Shown: piece by piece, positions 14,181 to 21,065 of the stretch
How the letters are laid out: each line of letters begins with the position of its first letter
Position numbering within the stretch: position 1 is the first letter of the stretch
Source: Deltaproteobacteria bacterium RIFCSPHIGHO2_02_FULL_40_11
Lineage (GTDB): Bacteria > Bdellovibrionota > JACOXK01 > 2-02-FULL-40-11
Direction: 5' to 3'
DNA: 21,065 nt
Assembly: GCA_001798105.1 (NCBI GenBank)
Contig: MGRI01000089.1
Span: 1,230 to 22,294, forward strand
Notes under the pieces: model-generated
Seen by the model: the letters and a program-made list of their open reading frames with translations, nothing else
What the model was told of the DNA's origin: nothing
The model's database searches: none
Translations under genes and position numbers: made by a program

Positions 14181-14638
14181 TGGCATGGGAAGCATTAAAT
14201 GATCTATATCGCGAAGTGATTTTAGATCACTATAAAAACCCCAGGCATCATGAAAAAATTGAACCGCATGATGTCGAACAGGAAGGGTTTAACCCTTTAT
14301 GTGGGGATCAACTCACCTTACAGCTTAAAATTAATTCCGGTAAAATTGAAAATGTCGGGTGCTGGGGGAAGGGCTGTTCGATTTCGCAAGCCTCGGCTTC
14401 TATTTTAACGGAATGCATTTATGGGAAAGCATTGGAAGAAGTTTTATCTGAGGCTTCTTTTTTTAAAGAGGTCATGCAGGGAAAATCCAAGATTGAAGAA
14501 AAAGATGTTGGCGATTTAGAAGCTTTGTCTGGTGTTCAGAAATTTCCGGTTCGCATTAAGTGTGCACTTTTGGCCTGGACCACACTGGAAGAAGCTTTAA
14601 GGTTTTATGAAAAAACACATGTGTCATCTTTGAAGTAA
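14180..14638 (+). CDS. sufU: SufU, zinc-dependent sulfurtransferase partner of SufS
   Basis: The 152-residue protein has C41, D43, C66 and C128 at the positions of the zinc and sulfur-transfer ligands of the Firmicutes SufU ('NPLCGD', 'GKGCSIS', 'VRIKCALLAW'). It also has the longer middle region that separates SufU from IscU. It accepts persulfide from SufS for delivery to SufBCD. Translation is coupled to sufS by a one-base TAATG overlap. A SufS-SufU pair in a Gram-negative organism replaces the SufS-SufE pair of Escherichia coli. Confidence 0.93.
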   Translation: MAWEALNDLYREVILDHYKNPRHHEKIEPHDVEQEGFNPLCGDQLTLQLKINSGKIENVGCWGKGCSISQASASILTECIYGKALEEVLSEASFFKEVMQGKSKIEEKDVGDLEALSGVQKFPVRIKCALLAWTTLEEALRFYEKTHVSSLK

Positions 14639-14640
14639 CG

Positions 14641-14721
14641 GGCAGGCTATGAAATATCTTTTGAATGGGAGGATCTACACCGGGCGGAGGGGCCCATTCG
14701 AAAGATATTTCATAGCCTGCC
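14641..14721. repeat. 81-bp near-perfect palindrome between sufU and sufT
   Basis: Two 29-base arms (14641-14669 and 14693-14721) are inverted repeats with one difference, which becomes a U-G wobble in RNA. The outer 20 bases of the left arm are GGCAGGCTATGAAATATCTT. The 23-base loop is GC-rich, and its CCGGGCG recurs just outside the right arm at 14720-14726. No T-tract follows, so it is not a standard terminator. It starts two bases after the sufU stop codon and ends 25 bases before the sufT start. It could be a mobile palindromic repeat or an RNA element that splits operon expression. Confidence 0.9.
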
Positions 14722-14746
14722 GGGCGCTGACATAGAGGAGAAAAAA

Positions 14747-15049
14747 ATGAATAAAGATGAAAAACTTTTAGCAGTCATTGAACCCATTCAAGACCCAGAA
14801 TTACTGATGAGCATTGTGGAACTGGGGCTGATTTATCGCGTGGAATGGGTAGAAGATACGATTCAATGCGACATGACCTTTACCTCACCTGCTTGTCCTG
14901 TGGGGCCGCAACTCAAAGCCTTTGTAGAACAAGCTTTGTCTCAAGTGGAAGGCGCCAAAAAAGTAGAAGTGAATGTGGTTTGGAGCCCGCCTTGGAACCC
15001 CAAAGAACACTGCTCTGAAGATGCTAAAATGAAATTGGGGATATTTTAG
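14747..15049 (+). CDS. sufT: SufT, MIP18/DUF59-type Fe-S assembly factor
   Basis: A 100-residue protein of the MIP18 (DUF59, PaaD-like) family. It shows 'IQDPELLMSIVELGLIY', the conserved cysteine motif 'TSPACPVGP', and the ending 'VVWSPPWNP'. SufT proteins help cluster maturation or transfer to target proteins and commonly end suf operons. The ribosome binding site GAGGAG is clear. It is separated from sufU by the palindrome at 14641-14721, so its expression may be set separately. No terminator was seen in the 19 bases to the next, convergent gene. Confidence 0.93.
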   Translation: MNKDEKLLAVIEPIQDPELLMSIVELGLIYRVEWVEDTIQCDMTFTSPACPVGPQLKAFVEQALSQVEGAKKVEVNVVWSPPWNPKEHCSEDAKMKLGIF

Positions 15050-15068
15050 ATCACAATTGATTTTGAGT

Positions 15069-16217
15069 TTAAGGTAATTTTAATTCTTTTACAAATGTCG
15101 TAAAAGGTAGGACGCGAACACTTTTTTCTTCATTGCCAAAGTCTTTTTCACCCAAGTGAACTTGGTAAAATTTTGGGATTAAGGTTCTTTCTTTAAAATA
15201 AAGTGCGGGTTTTGAAATATTTTTTTCGCCCGTTTTGCATTCTACAGCAAAGAGAGGTTTTTTATCTTGCATGACAACAAAATCGATTTCGCGTCGATCC
15301 GTGTCTCTTAAATAGCGAAGTTCCATTGCATAGCCTTCAGTATCTTCTTTAAAATGGCAAAACTTTAAAAGCTGGCAGGCAACCATATTTTCAAATCGGA
15401 TGGATAAATCTTCAACTTGAGTCCAGTCCCAAAAATAAAGTTTTTGTTCTTTTTTAACGGCGCGAATTTTAGGACTTCCAAAAGGTGAAATCCGAAAACA
15501 AACATATAAATTTTCAAAGATCTTAATCCATCTGCGAATAGAATCATGAGAAACTTCTAAATCTTCTCTGAGGCTTTGCAAAGACAATGGAGATCCTACT
15601 TTTGAAGGGAGTGCCTCCATTAAAATTTCAAGTTGGCTAATTTCTGAAACTTTTTCCAAATCTCTTAGATCCGTTTGAATCACTCTTGAAATTCTTTCCC
15701 TTTGCCACCTTCGCCATTCTGTTTCGCTGGTTTTAAATAAAGGTTCTGGAAAACCGCTGAATTTTAAAAGTGCTTCCAATTCCGCTTTTCCTGGATTCTT
15801 GGAGAGTTCCATCAGGGAGTAGGGATGCAGACGATAATAATGATACCTTCCTTGAAGGCTATCTCCACCTTTTCGATAGTAATCTAGCCTGGCGGATCCT
15901 GTTACAATGGCAGTTTGCTTGGGGTAATAGATATCGAAAAAACCTTTCATCAGTCTTCGCCACCGAACATATTTATGAATTTCATCAAAAACAATTAAAG
16001 GGGAGGCTTTAGAAATTTCCTGACGAATGATCTTGTTACGATGATGATCAAAATCCCAATTGAGATATCCCGGGTGCTCCTGGCCTTTTTGAATGCCCAG
16101 TAAATGAAGGGCAAATGTTGTTTTTCCCACTTGCCTGGGGCCTCCAATAAAGACAAGCTTATTTTGAACGTCTTGAAGGACGTTTTTTTGGATATAGCGA
16201 GCTTGCATGAGTTTCAT
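15069..16217 (-). CDS. AAA+ ATPase with DUF4143 domain (first of a divergent pair)
   Basis: A 382-residue protein of the AAA_14/DUF4143 family. The N-terminal ATPase has Walker A GGPRQVGKTT (25-34), Walker B LIVFDE (74-79) and sensor 'TGSAR' (106-110). A winged-helix-like middle follows ('SLREDLEVSHDSIRRWIKIFENLYV'). The C-terminal part has 'REIDFVV' and 'AVECKTG' (D312, E326, K328), a PD-(D/E)XK-like nuclease pattern. The role of this family is not established. The predicted -10 box ends 12 bases before the ATG, so the mRNA would be nearly leaderless; an ATG at 16208 is an alternative. It is divergent from a second member at 16449. Confidence 0.9.
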   Translation of the reverse strand: MKLMQARYIQKNVLQDVQNKLVFIGGPRQVGKTTFALHLLGIQKGQEHPGYLNWDFDHHRNKIIRQEISKASPLIVFDEIHKYVRWRRLMKGFFDIYYPKQTAIVTGSARLDYYRKGGDSLQGRYHYYRLHPYSLMELSKNPGKAELEALLKFSGFPEPLFKTSETEWRRWQRERISRVIQTDLRDLEKVSEISQLEILMEALPSKVGSPLSLQSLREDLEVSHDSIRRWIKIFENLYVCFRISPFGSPKIRAVKKEQKLYFWDWTQVEDLSIRFENMVACQLLKFCHFKEDTEGYAMELRYLRDTDRREIDFVVMQDKKPLFAVECKTGEKNISKPALYFKERTLIPKFYQVHLGEKDFGNEEKSVRVLPFTTFVKELKLP

Positions 16218-16228
16218 GATTCATTTCC

Positions 16229-16256
16229 ATTATACCAAAAAATACTCACGTGTCAA
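16229..16256 (-). promoter_or_regulatory. Consensus sigma-70 promoter of the first DUF4143 ATPase
   Basis: The minus strand has TTGACA (16256-16251) and TATAAT (16234-16229) with a 16-bp spacer, both perfect consensus. The start site would be near 16222, about five bases before the ATG. Repeat copy one overlaps the spacer and the edge of the -10, so a bound repressor would block it. Confidence 0.8.
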
Positions 16257-16280
16257 TTTTGGTACACCAAAAAATACTCA
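16234..16280. repeat. Two 15-bp direct repeats, likely operator
   Basis: ACCAAAAAATACTCA occurs at 16234-16248 and 16266-16280, 32 bp apart, close to three helix turns. Between them TTTTGGT and ACCAAAA flank AC to make a short palindrome (16257-16272). One copy lies within the promoter and the other just upstream of the -35 of the first ATPase gene, an arrangement expected for a repressor. No dedicated regulator gene is adjacent, so one of the ATPases or a distant factor would have to bind. Confidence 0.7.
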
Positions 16281-16304
16281 GAATGGTCAAAGCAAGGCTG
16301 GTTT

Positions 16305-16322
16305 AAAACTAATATTAGTTTT
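16305..16322. repeat. 18-bp perfect palindrome in the divergent ATPase control region
   Basis: AAAACTAATATTAGTTTT is its own reverse complement across all 18 bases. It lies 13 bp upstream of the candidate -35 of the second ATPase gene. It could be a dimeric regulator site; AT-richness makes a chance origin possible. Confidence 0.6.
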
Positions 16323-16334
16323 TACAATTAGGTG

Positions 16335-16363
16335 TTGAAAAGTAATATTAAACATGGCATAAT
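16335..16363 (+). promoter_or_regulatory. Candidate promoter of the second DUF4143 ATPase
   Basis: TTGAAA (16335-16340), a 17-bp spacer and CATAAT (16358-16363) give a good sigma-70-type match. The leader would be about 80 nt. Nothing else is evident between it and the ribosome binding site AAGGAG. Confidence 0.55.
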
Positions 16364-16448
16364 TTCTCTATATTTGCGCGAAAGTTGGGAATGCTTTTTT
16401 TAATAGGGGATCAGCTATTTGTATAGAAAACAATAAGGAGTTTATTTG

Positions 16449-17804
16449 ATGTGGATAGAAAGGCCTGAAAAAAAAGAAAAATTTATCAATGATTTACTGG
16501 GGTTAGATCGGCAAGTGCTTATTGTTCGTGGGGCCAGACAGGTCGGAAAAACATCCTTTATCTTAAATGCGCTCAAAGGGCTTTCCGATTATCCCATGAT
16601 CATGCTCAACCTTCTCTATCCCAGCTCCTTTAAGCTGGGCGATGTCCAGTATTTGGGAAGAGATTTTTTGGGGACATCAGAAACGGGTGAAACCTTTTTG
16701 AAAAATATTGAATTAAAAACAGGCGGTATTCAAGGGCTCAAAAAGCCACTCATCGTCTTTATTGATGAGGCCGATCGATATCCAATGGTTTTAGAGTCAA
16801 TTCAAACGTTGGCTCAGTTTTCAGATAGAATAAAATTTGTATTAACGGGATCGAATCTTGAAAATCTCCCTGTTAAAAATGCTGCAACAGGACGAAAAAA
16901 AACATTTGATCTTTTTCCAATCACATTTCTAGAATTTGTTCACGCGTCTGGGAATTTGGAAGTTTTGAATTGTTTAAAAACGTGTTCACTTAAAAATTTA
17001 CCAACTGAATTTTATCATGAACAAGCACGGAAGCACCTCCAAACCTATCTTCGTTTGGGAGGTATGCCCAAGATCATCGATATTTATCTCAGTGAAAAGA
17101 TGGGAAATCAAATTCCAGAAATGATTAAAGATTTAGTCTTTACCATTGAAGAAAATGTTAAGACCATTTTGGGGGAAAAATCAAAACTATATGAATATGA
17201 GGATGTTTTAAGAAAAATGGCCTATCTTTCGATGAATACACTGAAATATAGTCAACTTCAGGTTCAGCATGCTGGCAGAAATGAGGCTAAGAAGCTCGTT
17301 TCGAAAACTGTTGGGGCAAGAGTGGCGCATAAAATTAGACTCATGGAAGCCGAAAGAGATTTATCAAAATATATTCTTTTTGATTGTGGTATTACAAATT
17401 TTTTACTCAATGGTTCTGATCTTTTAAATGTGCGAATCCATGAAAAAAATATGGCTATTTTATACGAAACATTGGTTGGAGTTGAGCTGATTGCAAATTT
17501 AGTAACACGCGATGACCTTTTTTATTGGAAATCAGAGAACAAAGCAGAGGTGGAATATATTTTAAAGTCTCCTTTTGTGGGAGTTGATGTTAAAAGCAAA
17601 AGGGGAGACAACAAATCTTTAAATAGCTTTGCATTATTGGAACCTAAGGTGGCATGTCTTATAAAAATTTGTGATGCAATGCCCAAACTGGATACGTATT
17701 ACATTGCAAAAATTCCTACAAGTCACAAATCCAGGTCGGTTCCCTTTCTAACGCTCCCGCATTATCTTACATGTCGACTCTTAGACTTTTTGAGAGAAGT
17801 GTAG
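16449..17804 (+). CDS. AAA+ ATPase with DUF4143-like C-terminus (second of a divergent pair)
   Basis: A 451-residue protein of the same broad family as the divergent neighbour but clearly different in sequence. It has Walker A GARQVGKT (28-35), Walker B 'IVFIDEA' (102-108), sensor 'TGSN' (133-136), then 'FPITFLEF' and 'LGGMPKIIDIYL', which are landmarks of this family. The end has 'AEVEYI' and 'GVDVKSKRG', a PD-(D/E)XK-like pattern. The ATG at 16449 has AAGGAG at good distance; the TTG at 16446 is unlikely. Function unknown; relatives are frequent in multi-copy, patchily distributed sets, so gain by horizontal transfer is plausible. Confidence 0.88.
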   Translation: MWIERPEKKEKFINDLLGLDRQVLIVRGARQVGKTSFILNALKGLSDYPMIMLNLLYPSSFKLGDVQYLGRDFLGTSETGETFLKNIELKTGGIQGLKKPLIVFIDEADRYPMVLESIQTLAQFSDRIKFVLTGSNLENLPVKNAATGRKKTFDLFPITFLEFVHASGNLEVLNCLKTCSLKNLPTEFYHEQARKHLQTYLRLGGMPKIIDIYLSEKMGNQIPEMIKDLVFTIEENVKTILGEKSKLYEYEDVLRKMAYLSMNTLKYSQLQVQHAGRNEAKKLVSKTVGARVAHKIRLMEAERDLSKYILFDCGITNFLLNGSDLLNVRIHEKNMAILYETLVGVELIANLVTRDDLFYWKSENKAEVEYILKSPFVGVDVKSKRGDNKSLNSFALLEPKVACLIKICDAMPKLDTYYIAKIPTSHKSRSVPFLTLPHYLTCRLLDFLREV

Positions 17805-17856
17805 GGGGCGTATCGTAAAAATTCTCTCATCCAATTTTAATTATTTTCTTCTTTTG

Positions 17857-17869
17857 TTTTTTTTTTTTT
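17857..17869 (+). other. Run of 13 T
   Basis: An uninterrupted run of 13 T lies about 50 bp after the ATPase gene and about 100 bp before the next start. No strong stem precedes it, so it is at best a weak terminator. Long homopolymers can vary in length by slippage and could alter promoter spacing. Confidence 0.6.
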
Positions 17870-17911
17870 GACGATAATGAAGGTATGTGTGGAACGTTTG
17901 TGGGAATTGTC

Positions 17912-17946
17912 AGATCCTTCGGGCTTCACCCTCAGGATGGTAGGAT
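17912..17946. repeat. Degenerate copy of a CCTGAG...GAAGGATC palindromic repeat
   Basis: On the minus strand the region reads CATCCTGAGGG, GTGAAGCC and CGAAGGATCT in succession. It folds as CCT/AGG and GGG/CCC around a GA-GA internal loop, with an outer GATCCT/AGGATC pair. From memory, similar intergenic repeats occur in many copies in several bacterial phyla; this match is by recognition and not by search. It lies in the leader region of the next gene. Confidence 0.5.
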
Positions 17947-17970
17947 CAAAAATAACAAAGGAGAACAGAA

Positions 17971-18693
17971 ATGAAAAAGCAAATTATATTTGCCCTCGTG
18001 GCAACGCTATTTTTGGGCGCAAATGCCATGGCTCAGGGCGGGATTCAAGGGGTATGGGAAGGAACAGTGAAGGCCACAGATGGGTCGTATGAAATTCCAG
18101 CTAAGGCGATTTTATTTCAGGGCGGAGAAGTATTGATTGGAACCTTCCAAGCCTGGAATAACGAAACTTTAATTACGAAAGGTTTTTATTCGAAACTGCA
18201 AAATAAATTTATTTTGGGGACAGATTATGACAGAAATACTTGGATGAAGCAAATCGAGCTTAAATTAGAGGGAGATACATTAAATGGTTTTCACGTTTCT
18301 AAAGGGAAACACATAGCAACAATTTCTTTGAAACGTAGCGCGAATGCAGTGATTGATAATCTAGAAACAGAACCTTATGAAGGAATATGGAAAGGTAAAC
18401 GATGGGAGACGTTGGAAGATGGTACCCCAAATGAGTATTCAATCCGAGAGATTGGCTATCGTTTGCATGCATTAGAAGGGGGGCTTGTTGTGGCATTGGA
18501 CGATAAGTCTTCTCAATTTGTGATGTTTGGATATCTTACAGACGATGGGTTTTTACAATTTGATCAAGTAAGAGCGATTGAAATTATATCAACACCCTAT
18601 ATGCTAAAGTTAAGTGAAGATGGTCAAAAACTTTCTGGTCAGACATATCGCCTCTATCATGGTTACTCATATTTGGAGTTAGAAAAACAATGA
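17971..18693 (+). CDS. Exported protein with two lipocalin-like repeats, function unknown
   Basis: The N-terminus is a clear Sec signal peptide (MKKQIIFALVATLFLGANAMAQ), with AAGGAG upstream. The mature part seems to be a tandem repeat. Each unit opens with a glycine-tryptophan motif ('IQGVWEGTVKATDGSYEI' near 25, 'YEGIWKGKRWETLEDG' near 138) and ends with 'L.L.GD.L.G' followed by short strands, as in lipocalin-like beta barrels. The similarity between units is modest and by eye. The stop overlaps the next start as ATGA, so the two proteins are probably made together. Periplasmic or secreted location is inferred. Confidence 0.75.
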   Translation: MKKQIIFALVATLFLGANAMAQGGIQGVWEGTVKATDGSYEIPAKAILFQGGEVLIGTFQAWNNETLITKGFYSKLQNKFILGTDYDRNTWMKQIELKLEGDTLNGFHVSKGKHIATISLKRSANAVIDNLETEPYEGIWKGKRWETLEDGTPNEYSIREIGYRLHALEGGLVVALDDKSSQFVMFGYLTDDGFLQFDQVRAIEIISTPYMLKLSEDGQKLSGQTYRLYHGYSYLELEKQ

Positions 18694-18959
18694 AGACCTT
18701 GTTTTACAAGACAATCGTTTTGGGAAGTCTTTTGATAACAGCATTTTTTGGATTAACGGCCTGTGGGGGAGGCGGCGGAGGAGGGGGAGGCTCTTCTCCT
18801 TCGACAGCTGCAATGACAGATAGCCAGGCGCCTGAAGATGAAAATGTATCAGAATCCAGCCAAAAAAAGAAAGCATCTGTTTTTCATGCCCGAGATGTTG
18901 GAAGTGACGTCTATCTGGATGGCGTATTTTTTGAGGCAGGTAATGAGGTTTTGGAATAG
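18690..18959 (+). CDS. Small polyglycine lipoprotein
   Basis: An 89-residue lipoprotein: signal MKTLFYKTIVLGSL..., lipobox 'LTAC' with C25, then a run of nine glycines and 'SSPS'. Such polyglycine linkers after the lipidated cysteine are common in proteobacterial lipoproteins. The rest is acidic and then ends 'VFHARDVGSDVYLDGVFFEA' plus a few residues, with no known domain. It starts in the ATGA overlap with the preceding gene, which suggests a coupled pair. It ends six bases before the convergent ppiD stop. Confidence 0.75.
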   Translation: MKTLFYKTIVLGSLLITAFFGLTACGGGGGGGGGSSPSTAAMTDSQAPEDENVSESSQKKKASVFHARDVGSDVYLDGVFFEAGNEVLE

Positions 18960-18965
18960 AAAAGG

Positions 18966-20453
18966 CTACAGCTCGTCTAACGTTGCTTTTCGGACCACGA
19001 TTTTGGACTTGTCTTTGAGGTCTTGAATCCAGCCAAAGAAAGCGTCGGATTGTTTTTGAGAAAGATATTGTTCTTTGAGCTTGTCTTTGTCGGTGGCGAG
19101 TTTTTTAAGATCTGCAGGTTCTCGCTTTTTAATCTTTACCAGAAAAATACGATCCTGGATTTCAAATTTTTGATTCGCCCAAGCGCCTTCTTTCAGCTTT
19201 GAAAACGCAGTGGCTTTCATGTCTTTGGCGTTTCCAATTTTGGGAATGGAAACAGCGCCTCGGTTAAAAACACCTGTTTCTTCCCATTGAAGCCCCTGGG
19301 CTTTTAAGAGGTTTTTAAGTTTTCGGTCTGAATTTTTGGAATCCCAAATTTGGTTTGAAAGATCTTTGGCCAAAGCTTTTGCTTTTTCTTGTGCCAAAAG
19401 CCGTCTAGCAATGTCGTTTTGAACCTCTTCAAAAGGTTTCTGACGTTCGGTTTGCACTTCTTCAACTTTAATCAAATGATACCCAAACGGAGATTCCACA
19501 CTGTCTGAAACTTCCCCGGGTTTGAGTTTAAAAGCCACATCTTCAAACGCTTTTACCATTTTGCCTTTTCCAAAAAAGCCTAAATCTCCCCCTTGGGCGG
19601 CAGAGCCATCCTGGGAATGTTCTTTGGCCATTTGTTCAAAATTTTGGGCTGTGGTTTTGGCTTGAATCTCTTCAATCTTTTTCCTGGCTTCGTCCGTTTT
19701 CCCTTTGATTAAAATATGTCTGGCACGTACTTGGTTTTCTACTTTATATTGAGCGCCATTTTCTTCGTAATCGGCTTTGGCGGCCTCTACGTTTTTGGGA
19801 ACTTTCAGATAGGTTTCGATATCTAGATCGGTAAGCTGTATTTTTGATTCAAAATCTTTGGCGTCAACCCGAATAAACGAAAGATTTACTTTGTCATTTT
19901 GAAGGAGATATTGCGCTTTGATCTCTTCCTCTGAAATTTGGATATGGTGTCTTAAAAGCTCTCGAACTTTACGTTGCAGAAGTTCCAGGCTGACCGCTTC
20001 TTCATAGTGCTGTGGGGTGAGGCGGTTATTTTTGAGTAAAAGCTTATAATATTCCTTATCAAATTGGTTGTTTCGATGAAACACGGTCGTTTGAACAATC
20101 GTATCTTTCACTTCTTCATCTGTTACTTTTAAGCCCAAAGATTCTGCGCCTTGTGTAATGATTTTTTGGTCAATGAGTTGATTGAGGGTCATCCTTTTTA
20201 AGTTAAACCGCTCTGCCATTTCAGGCGTAAATTGATCTTTTAAAAGGTTTTGATACAGGCGAACCGTATTTTGGTATTGGTTTTGAAACTCTTGGACAGA
20301 AATCGCATCCCCATTGACAGAGGCAACCGCATTTTTGGAAAGGGTCTGTGAGCCAAAGTTTCCAAAAAATCCCCAAAACACAAAAACAATGGAAATCAGG
20401 GTTACAAAAATCGTTAAAAGAATTTTTTGTCGGTTTCGAATGGCTTGTAACAT
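18966..20453 (-). CDS. ppiD: PpiD/SurA-like membrane-anchored peptidyl-prolyl isomerase
   Basis: A periplasmic folding chaperone anchored in the inner membrane by one N-terminal helix ('ILLTIFVTLISIVFVFWGFFG', residues 11-31). The SurA/PpiD N-terminal chaperone region (45-230) contains 'VNGDAISVQEF'. A complete parvulin (PPIC) domain follows at about 241-333: 'ARHILIKGK', 'HSQDGSAAQGGDLGFFGKG', 'FGYHLIKVEEV'. The chosen start (20453) puts the short basic cytoplasmic tail before the helix, as in PpiD. The frame runs open to 20546, but that would overlap the mreB start at 20533 and add an atypical extension. Protein length is 495 aa. Confidence 0.9.
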   Translation of the reverse strand: MLQAIRNRQKILLTIFVTLISIVFVFWGFFGNFGSQTLSKNAVASVNGDAISVQEFQNQYQNTVRLYQNLLKDQFTPEMAERFNLKRMTLNQLIDQKIITQGAESLGLKVTDEEVKDTIVQTTVFHRNNQFDKEYYKLLLKNNRLTPQHYEEAVSLELLQRKVRELLRHHIQISEEEIKAQYLLQNDKVNLSFIRVDAKDFESKIQLTDLDIETYLKVPKNVEAAKADYEENGAQYKVENQVRARHILIKGKTDEARKKIEEIQAKTTAQNFEQMAKEHSQDGSAAQGGDLGFFGKGKMVKAFEDVAFKLKPGEVSDSVESPFGYHLIKVEEVQTERQKPFEEVQNDIARRLLAQEKAKALAKDLSNQIWDSKNSDRKLKNLLKAQGLQWEETGVFNRGAVSIPKIGNAKDMKATAFSKLKEGAWANQKFEIQDRIFLVKIKKREPADLKKLATDKDKLKEQYLSQKQSDAFFGWIQDLKDKSKIVVRKATLDEL

Positions 20454-20512
20454 GAACCTAAATGTATATGCTCTTTTCGCTACATGCAACATTTTCTTGT
20501 AGGATTCCATTG

Positions 20513-20527
20513 ATTTTGTTACAAAAT
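20513..20527. promoter_or_regulatory. Palindrome ATTTTGT-T-ACAAAAT in the ppiD-mreB intergenic region
   Basis: Two 7-bp arms around one central T lie six bases before the mreB GTG start, in the 79-bp divergent gap. It could be an operator shared by both genes or part of the mreB leader. No convincing -35/-10 pair was found here. Confidence 0.4.
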
Positions 20528-20532
20528 TACTA

Positions 20533-21065
20533 GTGTTTTTTGACAAATTAACGGAGCGGTTGTCTCAAGATTTAGCCATTGACCTGGGCACGGCAAATAC
20601 ACTTGTGTATGTGCGTGGGAAAGGCATTGTGCTCATGGAACCCTCTGTGGTGGCGGTGTTTAAAGATCATAAGAAGGGTGTGCAGCGTGTTTTGGCGGTC
20701 GGAAAAGAGGCCAAAGAAATGTTGGGACGCACCCCAGGCTCTGTGGTTGCCATTCGCCCCATGAAAGATGGTGTTATTTCCGACTTTGAAGTCACCGGGG
20801 CCATGCTGCGTTATTTTATTAATCGCGCAATTCAAAAGAAGACCTTACTGCGGCCCAGAATCATTATTTGTGTGCCTTATGGCATTACAGAAGTCGAGCG
20901 CAGGGCGGTGAAAGAATCGGCCGAAGCGGCCGGCGCCAGAGAAGTGTATTTGATTGAAGAACCCATGGCAGCTGCCATTGGCGCAGGGCTTCCCATTACA
21001 GAACCCACGGGCAATATGGTGGTGGATATTGGGGGCGGTACGACAGAAGTGGCGGTCATCTCCTT
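20533..21065 (+). CDS. mreB: MreB rod-shape actin homologue (3' partial)
   Basis: MreB polymerises under the inner membrane and guides cell-wall elongation. The GTG at 20533 gives MFFDKLTERLSQDLAIDLGTANT, the usual MreB opening with an amphipathic N-terminal helix. The phosphate-1 loop IDLGTANT, 'IIICVPYGITEVERRAVKESA', 'IEEPMAAAIGAGLPI' and the phosphate-2 loop VDIGGGTTE are present. The frame is closed by a TAG at 20500. The gene continues past the right edge after 177 codons. No ribosome binding site is visible before the GTG. It is divergent from ppiD. Confidence 0.95.
   Translation, partial: MFFDKLTERLSQDLAIDLGTANTLVYVRGKGIVLMEPSVVAVFKDHKKGVQRVLAVGKEAKEMLGRTPGSVVAIRPMKDGVISDFEVTGAMLRYFINRAIQKKTLLRPRIIICVPYGITEVERRAVKESAEAAGAREVYLIEEPMAAAIGAGLPITEPTGNMVVDIGGGTTEVAVIS

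Noticed and set aside
16234..16280. CRISPR-like array
   Set aside because: There are only two 15-bp copies, with no further units and no cas genes; promoter operators explain them better.
18966..20546. Longer PpiD starting at 20546
   Set aside because: It would add 31 atypical residues before the membrane anchor and overlap the mreB start at 20533.

Overview
The window comes from a moderately AT-rich, double-membraned (Gram-negative) bacterium. The evidence is a set of envelope genes: lipoprotein and Sec signal peptides, an outer-membrane barrel candidate, PpiD and MreB. Two promoter-like sites fit the sigma-54 consensus fully, which together with a Rrf2-controlled SUF operon and a matrixin lipoprotein points to a deltaproteobacterial or Bdellovibrionota-like lineage. 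That placement is inference; no marker here fixes the phylum.

Layout. 1-603 is the 3' end of a surface or secreted protein with a CARDB-like domain. 677-2944 is a run of three genes: an exported START/SRPBCC protein, class II fructose-1,6-bisphosphatase GlpX, and a small cytoplasmic SRPBCC protein. 2927-5676 holds a barrel-like outer-membrane protein, a HExxH protein and a matrixin lipoprotein. 5793-8915 holds a GT87-type membrane mannosyltransferase candidate abutting tRNA-Gly(CCC), an exported protein with an internal duplication, and a DPM1-like GT2 enzyme. 9050-15049 is a complete iron-sulfur assembly operon: Rrf2 regulator, sufC, sufB, a short sufD, a Rieske ferredoxin, sufS, sufU and sufT. 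An 81-bp near-perfect palindrome lies between sufU and sufT. 15069-17804 holds two divergent AAA+/DUF4143 ATPases around a shared, repeat-rich control region. 17971-18959 encodes an exported two-repeat protein translationally coupled to a small polyglycine lipoprotein. 18966-20453 is PpiD, divergent from mreB (GTG start at 20533, cut by the window edge).

The most notable signal is regulatory. The genes at 2927-4183 and 7419-8180 each have a sigma-54 site matching TGGCAYR-N4-TTGCW at every position, and the matrixin gene has a degenerate one. The barrel and matrixin genes share the 9-mer TGTCACTTT on the coding strand, 90-91 bp upstream of their -24 elements. The third gene has a cluster of TGTCA/TGACA half-sites upstream. 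This looks like a small envelope-protein regulon run by an unidentified enhancer-binding protein. Other structures worth checking are a hairpin that covers the start codon of the GT2 gene, nested inverted repeats in the Rrf2 leader, and the intra-operon palindrome.
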